A stretch of 35,272 nt of DNA. Source: Clostridia bacterium. GTDB taxonomy: Bacteria > Bacillota > Clostridia > Peptostreptococcales > Anaerovoracaceae. A program made the position numbers and the translations under genes. The stretch spans positions 1 through 35,272 of the forward strand of contig CAJTER010000042.1 of the NCBI GenBank assembly GCA_910575405.1, written 5' to 3'. Under the pieces are notes generated by a model. It did not search any database, was not told the origin of the DNA, and saw only the letters and a list, made by a program, of their open reading frames with translations. This document shows positions 1 to 7,366 of the stretch, piece by piece (position 1 is the first letter of the stretch; each line of letters begins with the position of its first letter).

Positions 1-80
1 CTTCCTCCCATGATAAAACGGCAGCGATACTATGATTCCCTGAAAGAAGCAGCATAGGATACAAAATCCTTGAGGAAAAT

Positions 81-368
81 GTGTCAACTAATCTTGACAA
101 AATCTTATTGGCGCTTAGGCATCCCAACAGCAGGAACGACTGGCCCAGACATGTGCGTCAGCTGACATTTCGGCTACGCAGGCGGGTGGAAACCGTATTT
201 TCACAGCTTAGCGGGCAGCTAAATGCAGAACGGGTGCTTGCCAGAAGTTTTCAAGGACTGTGCACGCGTCTTGCGAACAAGATTCTTGCATACAACCTAT
301 GCATGGTATTGAACCATATCTTTGGCGAGGATTGCGAACTTGCCCGCATAAAGAAATTTGTTTTCTAA
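81..368 (+). pseudogene. IS982-type transposase, C-terminal remnant
   Basis: The 95-codon frame (GTG at 81) carries the C-terminal end of an IS982-family DDE transposase: the segment RRRVETVFSQLSGQLNAERV followed by a leucine-rich stretch ending in NLCMVLNHIFG is the usual end of these proteins. The intact family is about 290-310 residues, so two thirds are missing. Bases 1-57 read in another frame as an 18-codon stretch ending at a TAG, so the 5' side is frameshifted as well as cut by the window edge. There is no good ribosome binding site at the GTG, so the open frame is probably not a translated gene. Family call is from remembered motifs. Confidence 0.7.
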
Positions 369-754
369 AACCATTGGGCCAGGTGTCTTTTGCGTATCAG
401 AAATCCGATAGGGAATTTCTGCGCTTTTGAATATGGCTGCTATGCTTAACAAGTATTAGCACAACAGGTTAATTTAGCCACTGTAGCCACAGATTTTACC
501 GAGACCGATATTGTGCAAAGAAATGCGAGGATTCTCTGTGGATTTGTAGAGTACATGCACAGCAATGGGCTTTTGAGCGCGGAATAAACTTTGTAACACT
601 GGAGTGTGACTTTTCGGAAGAGAAAAAATTCTCTTACCGAAACCTTCAAAGAAATCGAAAAATCGGATATCACTCCCTGTGGTCTTTTCCCTGACAGCGG
701 CAAAGCACCTTAATCATTCCCCCAATATCTTTAAGAAATAAAGGAGTAAAAGCG
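369..754. other. intergenic stretch with short degenerate frames
   Basis: No recognisable gene. Two short plus-strand frames look protein-like but have no ATG or ribosome binding site: 450-587 (46 codons, containing TDFTETDIVQRNARILCGF) and 606-713 (GTG, 35 codons, lysine- and glutamate-rich). They may be fragments of one decayed gene, separated by stops and a frame change. I do not recognise the family. Confidence 0.35.
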
Positions 755-1081
755 ATGAGTTTAACAGTGAACTTATATTATACAGGCAAAAACGGCAGCG
801 CAAGAGAATTTGCAGAAGAGATGGAAGCAAGCGGAACAGCCAATGCCATCCGTGCCGAGGACGGAAACGAAAGATATGAGTATTTCCTTTCGTTGAAAGA
901 CCCAGAAACGGTGCTGCTGATAGACAGCTGGAGCGATCAGGCGGCTTTGGATGCGCACCATGCGTCAACTATGATGAAGCAAGTTGCACGTCTTAGAGAA
1001 AAATACGATCTGCATATGAATGTAGAGCGATATGTGAAAGCGGAAGACGTATCTGCGGATGATAAGTTTATCAGAAAATAA
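755..1081 (+). CDS. putative quinol monooxygenase (ABM domain)
   Basis: A 108-residue protein of the antibiotic-biosynthesis-monooxygenase (ABM) superfamily of small dimeric ferredoxin-like alpha/beta barrels such as YgiN. Family marks visible are an N-terminal beta strand (LTVNLYY), an N-terminal helix with a compositional EFAEEMEAS, the central RYEYFLSLKDPETVLLIDSW strand pair and the AALDAHHAST helix, where the histidines lie at the usual cavity site. An AAGGAG site precedes the ATG by about 8 bases, so the start is secure. It stands alone, with IS debris upstream and an arginase-family gene 136 bases downstream. Substrate cannot be told; such proteins act on quinones or simply as stress-linked cytosolic enzymes. 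Confidence 0.85.
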   Translation: MSLTVNLYYTGKNGSAREFAEEMEASGTANAIRAEDGNERYEYFLSLKDPETVLLIDSWSDQAALDAHHASTMMKQVARLREKYDLHMNVERYVKAEDVSADDKFIRK

Positions 1082-1156
1082 CAAAACGCAGAGCAGAGCA
1101 ATAAGTAATACACATTGCAGCTTGGCTGCTGTTTAACAAGGGATGAAATTTTCCTA

Positions 1157-1185
1157 TTGACTATCTGGTTACCATATACTTTATC
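1157..1185 (+). promoter_or_regulatory. possible sigma-A promoter of the ureohydrolase gene
   Basis: TTGACT (1157-1162) is followed after 17 bases by TTTATC (1180-1185), 32 bases before the ATG at 1218. The -35 is good, the -10 weak. A small GCAGC/GCTGC hairpin with TGTTT lies just upstream (about 1117-1134) and could end the previous transcript. Confidence 0.35.
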
Positions 1186-1217
1186 CTATTTTTAGAGAAA
1201 CGAAATGAGGTGAAAGT

Positions 1218-2123
1218 ATGTTTGATTATTCGGAATTTCAGGAAGCTTCTTGGCTCAGGTGGGCAGCGGAGAAAAAAGAGGACGCGAAGGTCTATATTAT
1301 GGGTGTACCCTTTGACAATGCGGTGAGCCTGAATAAAGGAGCTGCAAAAGCGCCGGAACGGCTGCGCTCCCTGTCTGTGGATCTGTCGGATGTTACGGAG
1401 GATTTTCTCCCAGTCAAAGAGGGAATTTTGTACGACTTCGGAGATATTCACGCGGAGCTGGACTGGGAACGCCATTTTGATGATGTGAGAAAAAAAGCGG
1501 AAACTGTTTTTCAGACAGGCGGTTTCCCTCTTTTTATCGGAGGAGACCATTCCGTAACCATTCCCCTGCAAAAGGCTTTTGCAGACTACTATGCGGGAAA
1601 GAAAATCGGCATCATCCACTTTGATGCCCACTATGATTTGTGTCCTTCCTATGATGGGCACAAATGGTCTCACGCCTGTACAGAAGCAAGAGCGCTGGAG
1701 GATGTGTGCAGCGGAAAAGACCTCAGCTTTGTGGGCATTCGGGTTGCAGAGCTTACAGAGCTGGAGCTGATGAAACGGCATCCGGGAATCCAGACTCTGC
1801 GGGCGGCAGATGTATATGAGCGGGGGCCTAAGGCCATTGCGGAGGAGCTTGTCAGGGCTTATGAGAATTACGATGCGGTTTATCTGACACTGGATATTGA
1901 TGTTCTGGATCCGGCCTTTGCACCCGGAACAGGCACACCTGTAGCAGGAGGTCTTTCCAGCAGAGAATTGATTGAGATTTTTAAAATATTGATTCGGAAG
2001 GCGCCGATAAAAGCCATGGATCTTGTAGAAGTAGCTCCGCCGCTGGATATCAACGATATTACAGCCTGGGCCGCGCTGCGGATCATCCATGAAGTGTTTG
2101 GCAGATTTTCTGAGCAAGGCTGA
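1218..2123 (+). CDS. arginase-family ureohydrolase, probably agmatinase
   Basis: A 301-residue binuclear manganese hydrolase of the arginase/agmatinase/formiminoglutamase superfamily, which hydrolyses a guanidino or formimino group to release urea or formamide. All six metal ligands are present: H111 in GGDHS, D136, H138 and D140 in DAHYD, and D226 and D228 in LDIDVLDPAFAPGTGTP. An acidic residue in LVEVAPPLD follows near 273. Length is normal. RBS GAGGTG precedes the ATG. The end is odd: the last residues (about FGRFSEQG) run into a metallophosphatase remnant in another frame, so the extreme C-terminus was probably created by a recombination joint near 2105. Agmatinase is the best guess; guanidinobutyrase or formimidoylglutamase cannot be excluded, and no polyamine genes lie near. 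Confidence 0.85.
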   Translation: MFDYSEFQEASWLRWAAEKKEDAKVYIMGVPFDNAVSLNKGAAKAPERLRSLSVDLSDVTEDFLPVKEGILYDFGDIHAELDWERHFDDVRKKAETVFQTGGFPLFIGGDHSVTIPLQKAFADYYAGKKIGIIHFDAHYDLCPSYDGHKWSHACTEARALEDVCSGKDLSFVGIRVAELTELELMKRHPGIQTLRAADVYERGPKAIAEELVRAYENYDAVYLTLDIDVLDPAFAPGTGTPVAGGLSSRELIEIFKILIRKAPIKAMDLVEVAPPLDINDITAWAALRIIHEVFGRFSEQG

Positions 2124-2607
2124 AGCCTTATATATTCTGGGAGATATTCTTGACAGGGGGCCGCATCCCATCAAAGTACTGCGCAAGCTTATGGAAATGC
2201 CCAATGCTGTTCCAATTGCCGGCAACCACGAACTTATGCCCTAGAGTGTCTGCAATTTCTGTGCAGGGAAATCACGGAGGAAGCCTTGGCGGAGCTGGAT
2301 GCTGAAATGAGTAATAATCTTATCAGCTGGCAGAGAAACGGAAGTATGCGTACTGTATATGAGTTCTACAAGCTGGACAGTGAGATGAGGCAGGAAGTTC
2401 TCAAGTATATTAAAGAATTTCAGCTTTATGAACAGCTGACCGTCAATGGGACTCAGTATCTGCTGGTACACGGGGCCTTGGCAATTACTTGCAGAATAAA
2501 GAAATAGAAGATTATTCCCTAAAAGAGCTTGTGTGGGATTGGGCGGACTATGAAAGGCAGTATTTTGAGTTTGATTTTTTGGGAACCGATATGCCAAGAT
2601 CTGAAGC
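2107..2607 (+). pseudogene. calcineurin-like metallophosphatase, 5'-truncated and frameshifted
   Basis: Three frames together give the body of a serine/threonine-type metallophosphatase. Frame 1 (2107-2244) holds GDILDRGPH and AGNHE, the GDxxDRG and GNHE metal motifs. A one-base shift near 2238 moves the reading to a segment starting ALECLQFLCREITEEALAEL, which runs on to the LLVH motif near 2468. A second shift near 2475 leads to LGNYLQNKEIEDYSLKELVW and then YERQYF, ending near 2607. The N-terminal GD/GH motif is missing because the piece is fused to the end of the ureohydrolase gene, and the C-terminal end is fused to a Mod remnant. Intact relatives are about 230-250 residues. Not functional. 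Confidence 0.75.
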
Positions 2608-2618
2608 AGTAGCTTTCC

Positions 2619-2934
2619 ATGTTGGAGTCCAATATCAAGCCGGATCGCACAGATCTGGATTTACTCTTCGGCTGTCTGCTAGAATGGGGCCTGCCCTTAT
2701 CCCTTCCATATGAATCTGAGGTGATTGAGGCTGCACGGTTCACAACTATAACGATAGCGATCTCATTGCCTGCTTGAAGAGAAGGTTCTGGACAGCGTTA
2801 TCAAAGAAATCGCCAAAAAGCAGCCTCTTCGCGCCGTATTCCGCAACAGCGGCTTTGCCGACAGTCCATCTATGATCAATGTGGGTGAAATCTTCAAGCT
2901 GATGGCGCCGGATACGAGAACCAAGGTAATCTAG
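2619..2934 (+). pseudogene. type III restriction-modification methyltransferase (Mod), C-terminal remnant
   Basis: The segment starting IKPDRTDLDLLFGCLLEWGL, followed after frameshifts near 2725 and 2772 by YNDSDLIAC, EIAKKQPLRAVFRNSGFADS and EIFKLMAPDTRTKVI, is the conserved C-terminal tail of type III Mod subunits. These methylate adenine on one strand and carry target recognition for the Mod-Res complex. Intact Mod is 550-650 residues; only about 100 remain, with no catalytic DPPY or AdoMet motif. The natural stop (TAG, 2932-2934) is kept. The 5' joint with a phosphatase fragment lies between 2607 and 2619. Call rests on family memory plus the Res start that follows. Confidence 0.75.
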
Positions 2935-2953
2935 GGAGGCTGTAACAAATAAA

Positions 2954-3064
2954 ATGAAGGATAAATTTTTAAAAAGCATACCCTGTGATTCAATTGGCGA
3001 AACACTGTTTAGCCAATTCAAAATCAGCTTAGTAAAAGTACAGGAAGAAGGTGAAGACGAGTGA
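2954..3064 (+). CDS. small ORF between Mod and Res remnants
   Basis: A 36-codon frame beginning ATG AAG GAT AAA, with GGAGG 14 bases upstream, ending GAAGACGAGTGA so that its stop overlaps the GTG of the Res remnant (GTGA). The overlap suggests it was translationally coupled in the original type III operon. It is lysine-rich at the start and acidic at the end and has no domain I recognise. It may be an intact small gene or a remnant of an accessory ORF often found between mod and res. Confidence 0.35.
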   Translation: MKDKFLKSIPCDSIGETLFSQFKISLVKVQEEGEDE

Positions 3065-3189
3065 AACTGCAATTCAAACATCAGAAATTCCAGGCCGACG
3101 CAGCGAAGGTAGTTGTTGACGTTTTCGCCGGTCAGCCTTACAGGACGCCTTCCTATATGATGGGTCAGGGTGCGATTTTTTTAATATAA
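3061..3189 (+). pseudogene. type III restriction enzyme (Res), N-terminal remnant
   Basis: GTG at 3061 opens a 42-codon frame: VKLQFKHQKFQADAAKVVVD, then VFAGQPYRTPSYMM. This is the characteristic first stretch of type III Res subunits, DEAD-type helicase/nucleases of about 900-1,000 residues. The similarity stops near residue 35 (about 3168), where the sequence switches to an unrelated frame, so more than 95 percent of Res is deleted. Together with the Mod tail it marks a former mod-res operon in the expected order and strand. Confidence 0.75.
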
Positions 3190-3341
3190 AGGAAATATAT
3201 GTATTTTATGGCATGGGGGATACATACTGGCACATCTGCTTTGGCGACGGCAGTGAGAGGAGCTATCCTCAAAGCGAACTAAGCATCAATGAATCCTGTC
3301 TGAGCCAGGAACCTGTGGGAACTATATTCGAATTTCTATGA
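3171..3341 (+). pseudogene. N-terminal fragment of a probable superfamily I helicase-like protein
   Basis: An open frame joined to the Res remnant reads DFFNIKEIYVFYGMGDTYWH, then ICFGDGSERSYPQSELSI and ESCLSQEPVGTIFEFL, then TGA. This resembles the N-terminal beta-rich segment of large clostridial superfamily I (Upf1/Dna2-like) helicases that carry a GPPGTGKT motif later, but that identification is from memory and uncertain. No ATPase motif is present here. Its 3' end meets the tail of the Fic remnant on the other strand, so this is another joint. Confidence 0.35.
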
Positions 3342-3665
3342 TTTCCTCTGTCTGAGGGAAGGATGTCGCGATGCCCTCTAAAACAGCCTGCTCATAGATA
3401 TTCATTTTCATATTAGCACGTGCAAATGCTATGTTGCTTATAACATCGGCAGGCAGTTCATCCTCTGAATATCTAGCTGCAGCAAGCTGTTTCTCAATGC
3501 TGCGGAGTGATTTTCTGATTTCACGAGCTTCTCTGACATAGAGGTATTTTCTACCACCACATTCCTTGATTTCAGGTGTTCCATTATAGGGCATCAGATT
3601 CAGCCTTGTATGAAGGTCAGCACGGCTTCTGAGAACTCCTGTATTTCATTATGTTGTGTTGCCAT
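3322..3665 (-). pseudogene. Fic family protein, N-terminal remnant
   Basis: Reading leftward, ATG at 3665 follows GGAGGAGAG and gives MATQHNEIQEF; a one-base shift then leads to SRADLHTRLNLMPYNGTPEI, KYLYVREAREIRKSLRSIEK, and FARANMKMNIYEQAVLEGIA ending TSFPQTEEIIE. This is the N-terminal half of the Fic-domain family in which a helical segment precedes the Fic core. The HPFxxGNGR AMPylation motif is absent since the gene is cut at about 3337. An internal deletion of roughly 30 residues after YVRE is also likely compared with remembered relatives. Not an active AMPylator. Confidence 0.7.
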
Positions 3666-4006
3666 TGTCTCTCCTCCCTTGGGGAACAATTTTCTCTATA
3701 ATTGTGCCATAATACTCCCCAATCATATGAACACATAAAATAGGATACCCCAATTCAGATGTTATATTCTAAAGCAAAGGATACCGTGGTTGTCATATAC
3801 TGGCTCAGATGAATTTTGAATCTTGTATATAAGACTGTTTGATGGTAGACTTATTACCAGATGCTGTATAAGTGTGAGTCTCGCTAATGAGGTATAGATA
3901 ATATGGCCGAAATGATAGTCGTAAAATGTGATATATTATTTATGATGCACAATAGCGAGCTATAAGTCGCTGCTGGACAAGGTGATGAAGTAAGGAGAAT
4001 AAACAT
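3666..4006. other. gene-free AT-rich stretch with nested inverted repeat
   Basis: No gene seen. At 3679-3722 two nested dyads lie together: TTGGGGA (3679-3685) with TCCCCAA (3716-3722), and inside them ACAATT (3686-3691) with AATTGT (3700-3705). They sit just upstream of the Fic remnant's start and could have been its operator or an RNA hairpin. The remainder (3723-4006) shows nothing I can name; a GTAAGGAG ribosome site at its end serves the next frame. Confidence 0.4.
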
Positions 4007-4575
4007 ATGTACATATTAGACAATAATCATCCGGCAAAAATAGAGGAGACCACATTTGCAGACCTGGGTATGAAAGAAAGCGACATTGAAGAAATTCTGC
4101 GAAAGAATGTGGATATGCTCTGCGATGATGAGGAATCCATGCTGATTGTCGGGCAGCAGGTAAATACCGCTTTGGAGAACGGATACTCCTCGACATGAAA
4201 AAGGTGTTGCCTGTAGTTGAACATGAAGATTTTTATGTTAATGTCGTTGCGAGAGGATCCATTGTTAGGGGGAAAAAGAAAGACATCTCCAGAAGGTCGC
4301 TTCCGAAAATTGATATGATGATGGAATGGGGAATTGTGGAGCAGGGAGATATTCTGACAGCAAAAGGAACGACAGAGTAGGCTGTACTTGAAGGCAATGG
4401 ACAAGTCAAAACTGCCTCCGGGGACATTCTTTCGATACAGCAATGGCTGAAGGGCGTTTTTAGCTGGCCATCCGTACAAACATATGCGTTTTCCATGGAT
4501 CAGAAAACGGGCAAAACCTTGTCGCAGCTTCGGCAGGAATATATGGAACATCAGTCAGTGCCACATGAAGTATAA
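4007..4575 (+). pseudogene. NucS/DUF91-like nuclease with C-terminal DUF4357-like domain, internally deleted
   Basis: The first part (4007-4198, good AAGGAG site) reads MYILDNNHPAKIEETTFADL, then IEEILRKNVDML and ESMLIVGQQV, which is the start of DUF91/NucS-type nuclease proteins just before their catalytic region. The frame then changes, and 4195-4575 gives KKVLPVVEHEDFYVNVVARG, SRRSLPKIDMMMEWGI, an in-frame TAG at 4378-4380, and DILSIQQWLKGVFSWPSVQT with SQLRQEYMEHQ, a DUF4357-like tail. About 200 central residues, including the nuclease core, are missing. This is an inactive deletion product. Such proteins occur in restriction-like defence contexts. Confidence 0.65.
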
Positions 4576-4654
4576 GCAAGAGGCTGTATATGCGATAAAA
4601 CATATGCATTATTTACAACTATCCCAGGAAAACCAACCCAAGGAGGACCAAACC

Positions 4655-4975
4655 ATGAACAACCAAACAATAGAACGAATCCGCAAATTCACAGCAGACC
4701 GGGACTGGGAGCAGTTCCATTCGCCGGCAAACCTGGCCAAGAGCATATCCATCGAAGCCGCCGAGCTGCTGGAATGCTTTCAGTGGAGTGATACGGACTA
4801 CGATCTGGAGCACGTGAAAGAAGAGCTGGCGGATGTGATCGTATATTGCCAGGACATGCTGGACAGGCTGGGTCTGGACGCGGACGAAATTGTCAACGCC
4901 AAAATGACGAAAAACGAGGCCAAATACCCGGTTGAGAAGGCTAGGGGGAATGCGGCCAAGTATGACGATCTGTAG
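4655..4975 (+). CDS. MazG-like nucleotide pyrophosphohydrolase
   Basis: A 106-residue cytosolic all-alpha NTP pyrophosphohydrolase (MazG-like, PF12643/RS21-C6 type) that would hydrolyse dNTPs or modified NTPs to the monophosphate. The metal-binding EExxE...ExxD signature is visible: SIEAAELLECFQWSD (first acidic pair) followed by VKEELADVIVYCQDMLDRLG. The ending NEAKYPVEKARGNAAKYDDL is typical of this subfamily. The start at 4655 is chosen because AAGGAGG lies 8 bases upstream; an in-frame ATG-less extension upstream is not needed. It is flanked by a decayed nuclease and by a MerR-type promoter. After its stop a few in-frame codons (to 5027) show no recognised protein. Confidence 0.85.
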   Translation: MNNQTIERIRKFTADRDWEQFHSPANLAKSISIEAAELLECFQWSDTDYDLEHVKEELADVIVYCQDMLDRLGLDADEIVNAKMTKNEAKYPVEKARGNAAKYDDL

Positions 4976-5035
4976 GCTTTCCACGAAAAGTATCGGCCGC
5001 TGCTGCTGGAAAGTGCAAAATTTCCATAAAACGTA

Positions 5036-5066
5036 TTGACTTAAAGTCAGGTTTAAGTATTACAAT
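5036..5066 (+). promoter_or_regulatory. MerR-type promoter/operator with 19-bp spacer
   Basis: TTGACT (-35, 5036-5041) and TACAAT (-10, 5061-5066) are separated by 19 bp, the long spacing typical of promoters activated by MerR-family regulators. The spacer holds a perfect dyad CTTAAA-GTCAGG-TTTAAG (5040-5057), close to operators of AdhR/NmlR-like regulators. It lies 118 bases before the aldo/keto reductase start. No merR gene is in the window. Confidence 0.7.
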
Positions 5067-5184
5067 AGAACTGCTGTAACGCAAAAAGGTACGTCAAATC
5101 GCTTACAGGGACGAGGCAAGCCCTGAGCAAAGCGGTGGAATAAAGATGAGACTGTAAAATTGAAAAGAAAGGTGGCAGAGCTTT

Positions 5185-6279
5185 ATGAAGTATCGCAAGT
5201 TACCCCGCGGTGAGGAGCAGATCAGCGTTATCGGCATGGGCTCTTCTGTTGTGGGAGAACAGACTGAAAAAGACATCATTGAAAACGTAGAATTTGCTTT
5301 GAATGCAGGGATCAATTATTTTGATTTGGCCGCTGGACACGCCAGTGTTTTTCCTGCGTATGGCAGAGCACTGGAAGGGTGCAGAAAGGAGGCCATGCTG
5401 CAGGTGCATTTCGGGGCAAATTATACAAAGGGCGAGTATGGCTGGACGACGGATCTGAATGCCGTAAAAAAATCCATCGACTGGCAGCTGCAAAAGCTGA
5501 AAACGGACTATATTGACTTTGGCTTTATCCACTGCCTGGATGAAGCAGCGGATTTGGCGGCCTATGAAAAGAACGGCGTGCTTGATTTTCTCCTGAGTAT
5601 GAAAGCGCAGGGAGTCGTAAAGCATATCGGTCTTTCTACCCATGCGCCGGAGATCGCAAGTAAAGTGCTGGATAAACAGATCCTGGATATGATAATGTTT
5701 TCGATCAATCCCATGTACGACTATGGGCAGGGAGATTACGCCATCGGAACTGATGGGGAAAGACAGAAGCTGTACCGCCGCTGTGAAAAGGAAGGTGTCG
5801 CTATCTCAGTCATGAAACCCTTTAATGCCGGGCAGCTTCTCGACGCGAAGCGCTCTCCCTTCCACCAGGCGCTGACAACTGCGCAGTGCATCCAGTATGC
5901 GCTTGATAAACCAGGGGTTGTGACAGTTCTGGGAGGTCCGGCAGATATTCCGCAGCTCAAGGAAATCCTGACCTATTTTGACAGCAGCGAAGAGGAGCGG
6001 GATTATTCCATCATCAGTACCCTGACGCCGGATGAATCTATGGGAAACTGCGTATACTGCAGGCATTGTCACCCGTGCCCTGCGGGCCTTGATATTGGCC
6101 TGATTAATAAATATTATGACCTGGCGCTGCAGGGAGATACTTTGGCAAAAGAGCATTATCTGACGCTGGACAAAACAGCCTCCGACTGTATCAGCTGCGG
6201 ACACTGCAACAGCCGGTGCCCCTTTAAGGTGCAGCAGATGCAGCGAATGGATGAGATACGGAACTATTTTGGGAAATAA
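5185..6279 (+). CDS. aldo/keto reductase with C-terminal 4Fe-4S domain
   Basis: A 364-residue NAD(P)H-linked oxidoreductase: TIM-barrel aldo/keto reductase (about 1-275) joined to a ferredoxin-like tail. Cysteines C289, C292, C295, C298 (CVYCRHCHPCP) and C335, C338, C341, C345 (CISCGHCNSRCP) would hold [4Fe-4S] clusters. Of the classical AKR tetrad, D47 and the His in GFIHCLDE are present, but the usual Tyr five residues after D47 is H52, and the usual Lys is replaced in MLQVHFGAN. I recall clostridial relatives with the same changes, so this may be a subfamily feature. RBS AAAGGTGG precedes the ATG. Expression is probably under a MerR-type activator through the promoter at 5036. Cytosolic; substrate unknown. 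Confidence 0.85.
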   Translation: MKYRKLPRGEEQISVIGMGSSVVGEQTEKDIIENVEFALNAGINYFDLAAGHASVFPAYGRALEGCRKEAMLQVHFGANYTKGEYGWTTDLNAVKKSIDWQLQKLKTDYIDFGFIHCLDEAADLAAYEKNGVLDFLLSMKAQGVVKHIGLSTHAPEIASKVLDKQILDMIMFSINPMYDYGQGDYAIGTDGERQKLYRRCEKEGVAISVMKPFNAGQLLDAKRSPFHQALTTAQCIQYALDKPGVVTVLGGPADIPQLKEILTYFDSSEEERDYSIISTLTPDESMGNCVYCRHCHPCPAGLDIGLINKYYDLALQGDTLAKEHYLTLDKTASDCISCGHCNSRCPFKVQQMQRMDEIRNYFGK

Positions 6280-6302
6280 TAGATTGAGAAGATGATATAA
6301 AA

Positions 6303-6344
6303 GGCCGGTGAGCTGGGAACTGCACCTCAGTTCGCCGGTTTTTT
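6303..6344 (+). terminator. rho-independent terminator after the aldo/keto reductase gene
   Basis: Imperfect stem formed by CCGGTGAGCTGGG (6305-6317) and CCTCAGTTCGCCGG (6325-6338), followed by a run of six T. It lies 24 bases after the stop. Confidence 0.75.
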
Positions 6345-6498
6345 GTGCTGAACATTCAGCAAGAACCATGAAAAAAGAAAAAGGCTTTTGTTCTACAATA
6401 GTTTATGCAATACTTTGCTGGGAACACAGAAAGGGCATAGCAAAGCAGATCCCTGCATTTGAAAAAATGGACATCAAAACAAGAAGGAGAAAGCGAGT

Positions 6499-7104
6499 AT
6501 GGGAGCCAAAACGACTTATATCAGTTCTGAAGCCATCCGCTATATAGAGGAGAACCTCAGCCAAAAGCTGGAGCTGGGCATGATAGCGGACGCGCTGCAT
6601 TATTCCAAATTTCATCTTCACAGAAGCTTTGCAAAGACAGTGGGCCTGACGCTTCACGATTACATAAGGAGGCGGCAGATGACCGAGGCGGCAAGGCTTT
6701 TGGCCTTTTCCAAAGAGCCGATTCTGCAAATCGCGCTGACAAGCGGCTACGAAAGCCAGCAGGCATTTACAGACGCTTTCAAAGCCATGTACAAAGCTGC
6801 CGGTGTCATGGCATTTTCTGATTCAGGAAACATCGACTTTCTGGCCATGCACCCCCAATACCGGAACGCGGGGATTACAAAGCTTTTCCTTGATAAGCTT
6901 ACAGGCGAGCTGCTTTGCGGCAGGGAGATCAGCATTACTACCTATCGGGCGGGCGACAAAGCGGATACCGGCTATCGGGAGGAATACGGCCGTCTCGGCT
7001 TTGCGGAAGGGGAGCTGCTCGTAGAATACGGATATCCCACCCAGCGGTTTGTGCTCAAGTCCGGAAAGGAGGAAAATGCGGAGGAGGAAAGCGGCCATGT
7101 GTGA
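6499..7104 (+). CDS. AraC-type HTH fused to a shortened GNAT-like domain
   Basis: A 201-residue protein. Residues about 1-98 form a two-HTH AraC DNA-binding domain (AIRYIEENLSQKLELGMIAD; SKFHLHRSFAKTVGLTLHDY; LLAFSKEPILQIALTSGYES; FTDAFKAMYK). From about 108 the sequence is acetyltransferase-like: LAMHPQYRNAGITKLFLDKL resembles the acetyl-CoA loop (Q/RxxGxG/A), and EYGRLGFAEGELLVEYGYPT resembles the last GNAT strands. In remembered relatives 100 or more residues separate the two parts, so an in-frame deletion after AMYK (about 6795) is likely. The RBS AAGGAG is good. It may be a reduced but working regulator or a non-functional deletion product. Confidence 0.6.
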   Translation: MGAKTTYISSEAIRYIEENLSQKLELGMIADALHYSKFHLHRSFAKTVGLTLHDYIRRRQMTEAARLLAFSKEPILQIALTSGYESQQAFTDAFKAMYKAAGVMAFSDSGNIDFLAMHPQYRNAGITKLFLDKLTGELLCGREISITTYRAGDKADTGYREEYGRLGFAEGELLVEYGYPTQRFVLKSGKEENAEEESGHV

Positions 7105-7183
7105 GACTGAAAACAATCCCCTAGCAAAAAGCTTCAGCGCCGTATCCCTCATCCGATTTGCCCTTCCCAGCATGGCTATATAA
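7097..7183 (+). pseudogene. MATE-family efflux transporter, N-terminal remnant
   Basis: Starting inside the last codons of the AraC-GNAT gene, 28 codons read MCETENNPLAKSFSAVSLIR, then FALPSMAI and TAA. This is the opening of MATE (NorM/DinF-type) multidrug efflux proteins, whose first helix begins LIRFALPS. The remaining 420 or so residues are absent, so only the start of a formerly coupled gene remains. Confidence 0.5.
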
Positions 7184-7254
7184 AAGAAGCGAGCAACAAT
7201 CGGATTCGTAAGTATAATGGCACAGGAACTTTGCGGATTATACCTCTCAGACTA

Positions 7255-7282
7255 TTGCGCTCTCCGGTTTTTACGGTATAAT
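7255..7282 (+). promoter_or_regulatory. promoter of the EFR1 ferredoxin gene
   Basis: TTGCGC (7255-7260), 16 bp spacer, TATAAT (7277-7282). The -10 is perfect. It lies about 85 bases before the ATG at 7367. Confidence 0.5.
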
Positions 7283-7366
7283 AAAGTCACGGAACCGGCG
7301 GGACGGCAGCTGCCCTGATGAAGCAGCATCCATTCCCCCAATGTGATTATGAAGGGAGCAAAAAAT

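Noticed and set aside
446-703. 85-codon minus-strand open frame
   Set aside because: Composition is unlike a protein and there is no start signal; the plus strand here holds decayed short frames instead.
1161-2225. 354-codon open frame on the minus strand
   Set aside because: It is the antisense shadow of the ureohydrolase gene, with no ribosome site and low-complexity, arginine/cysteine-rich content.
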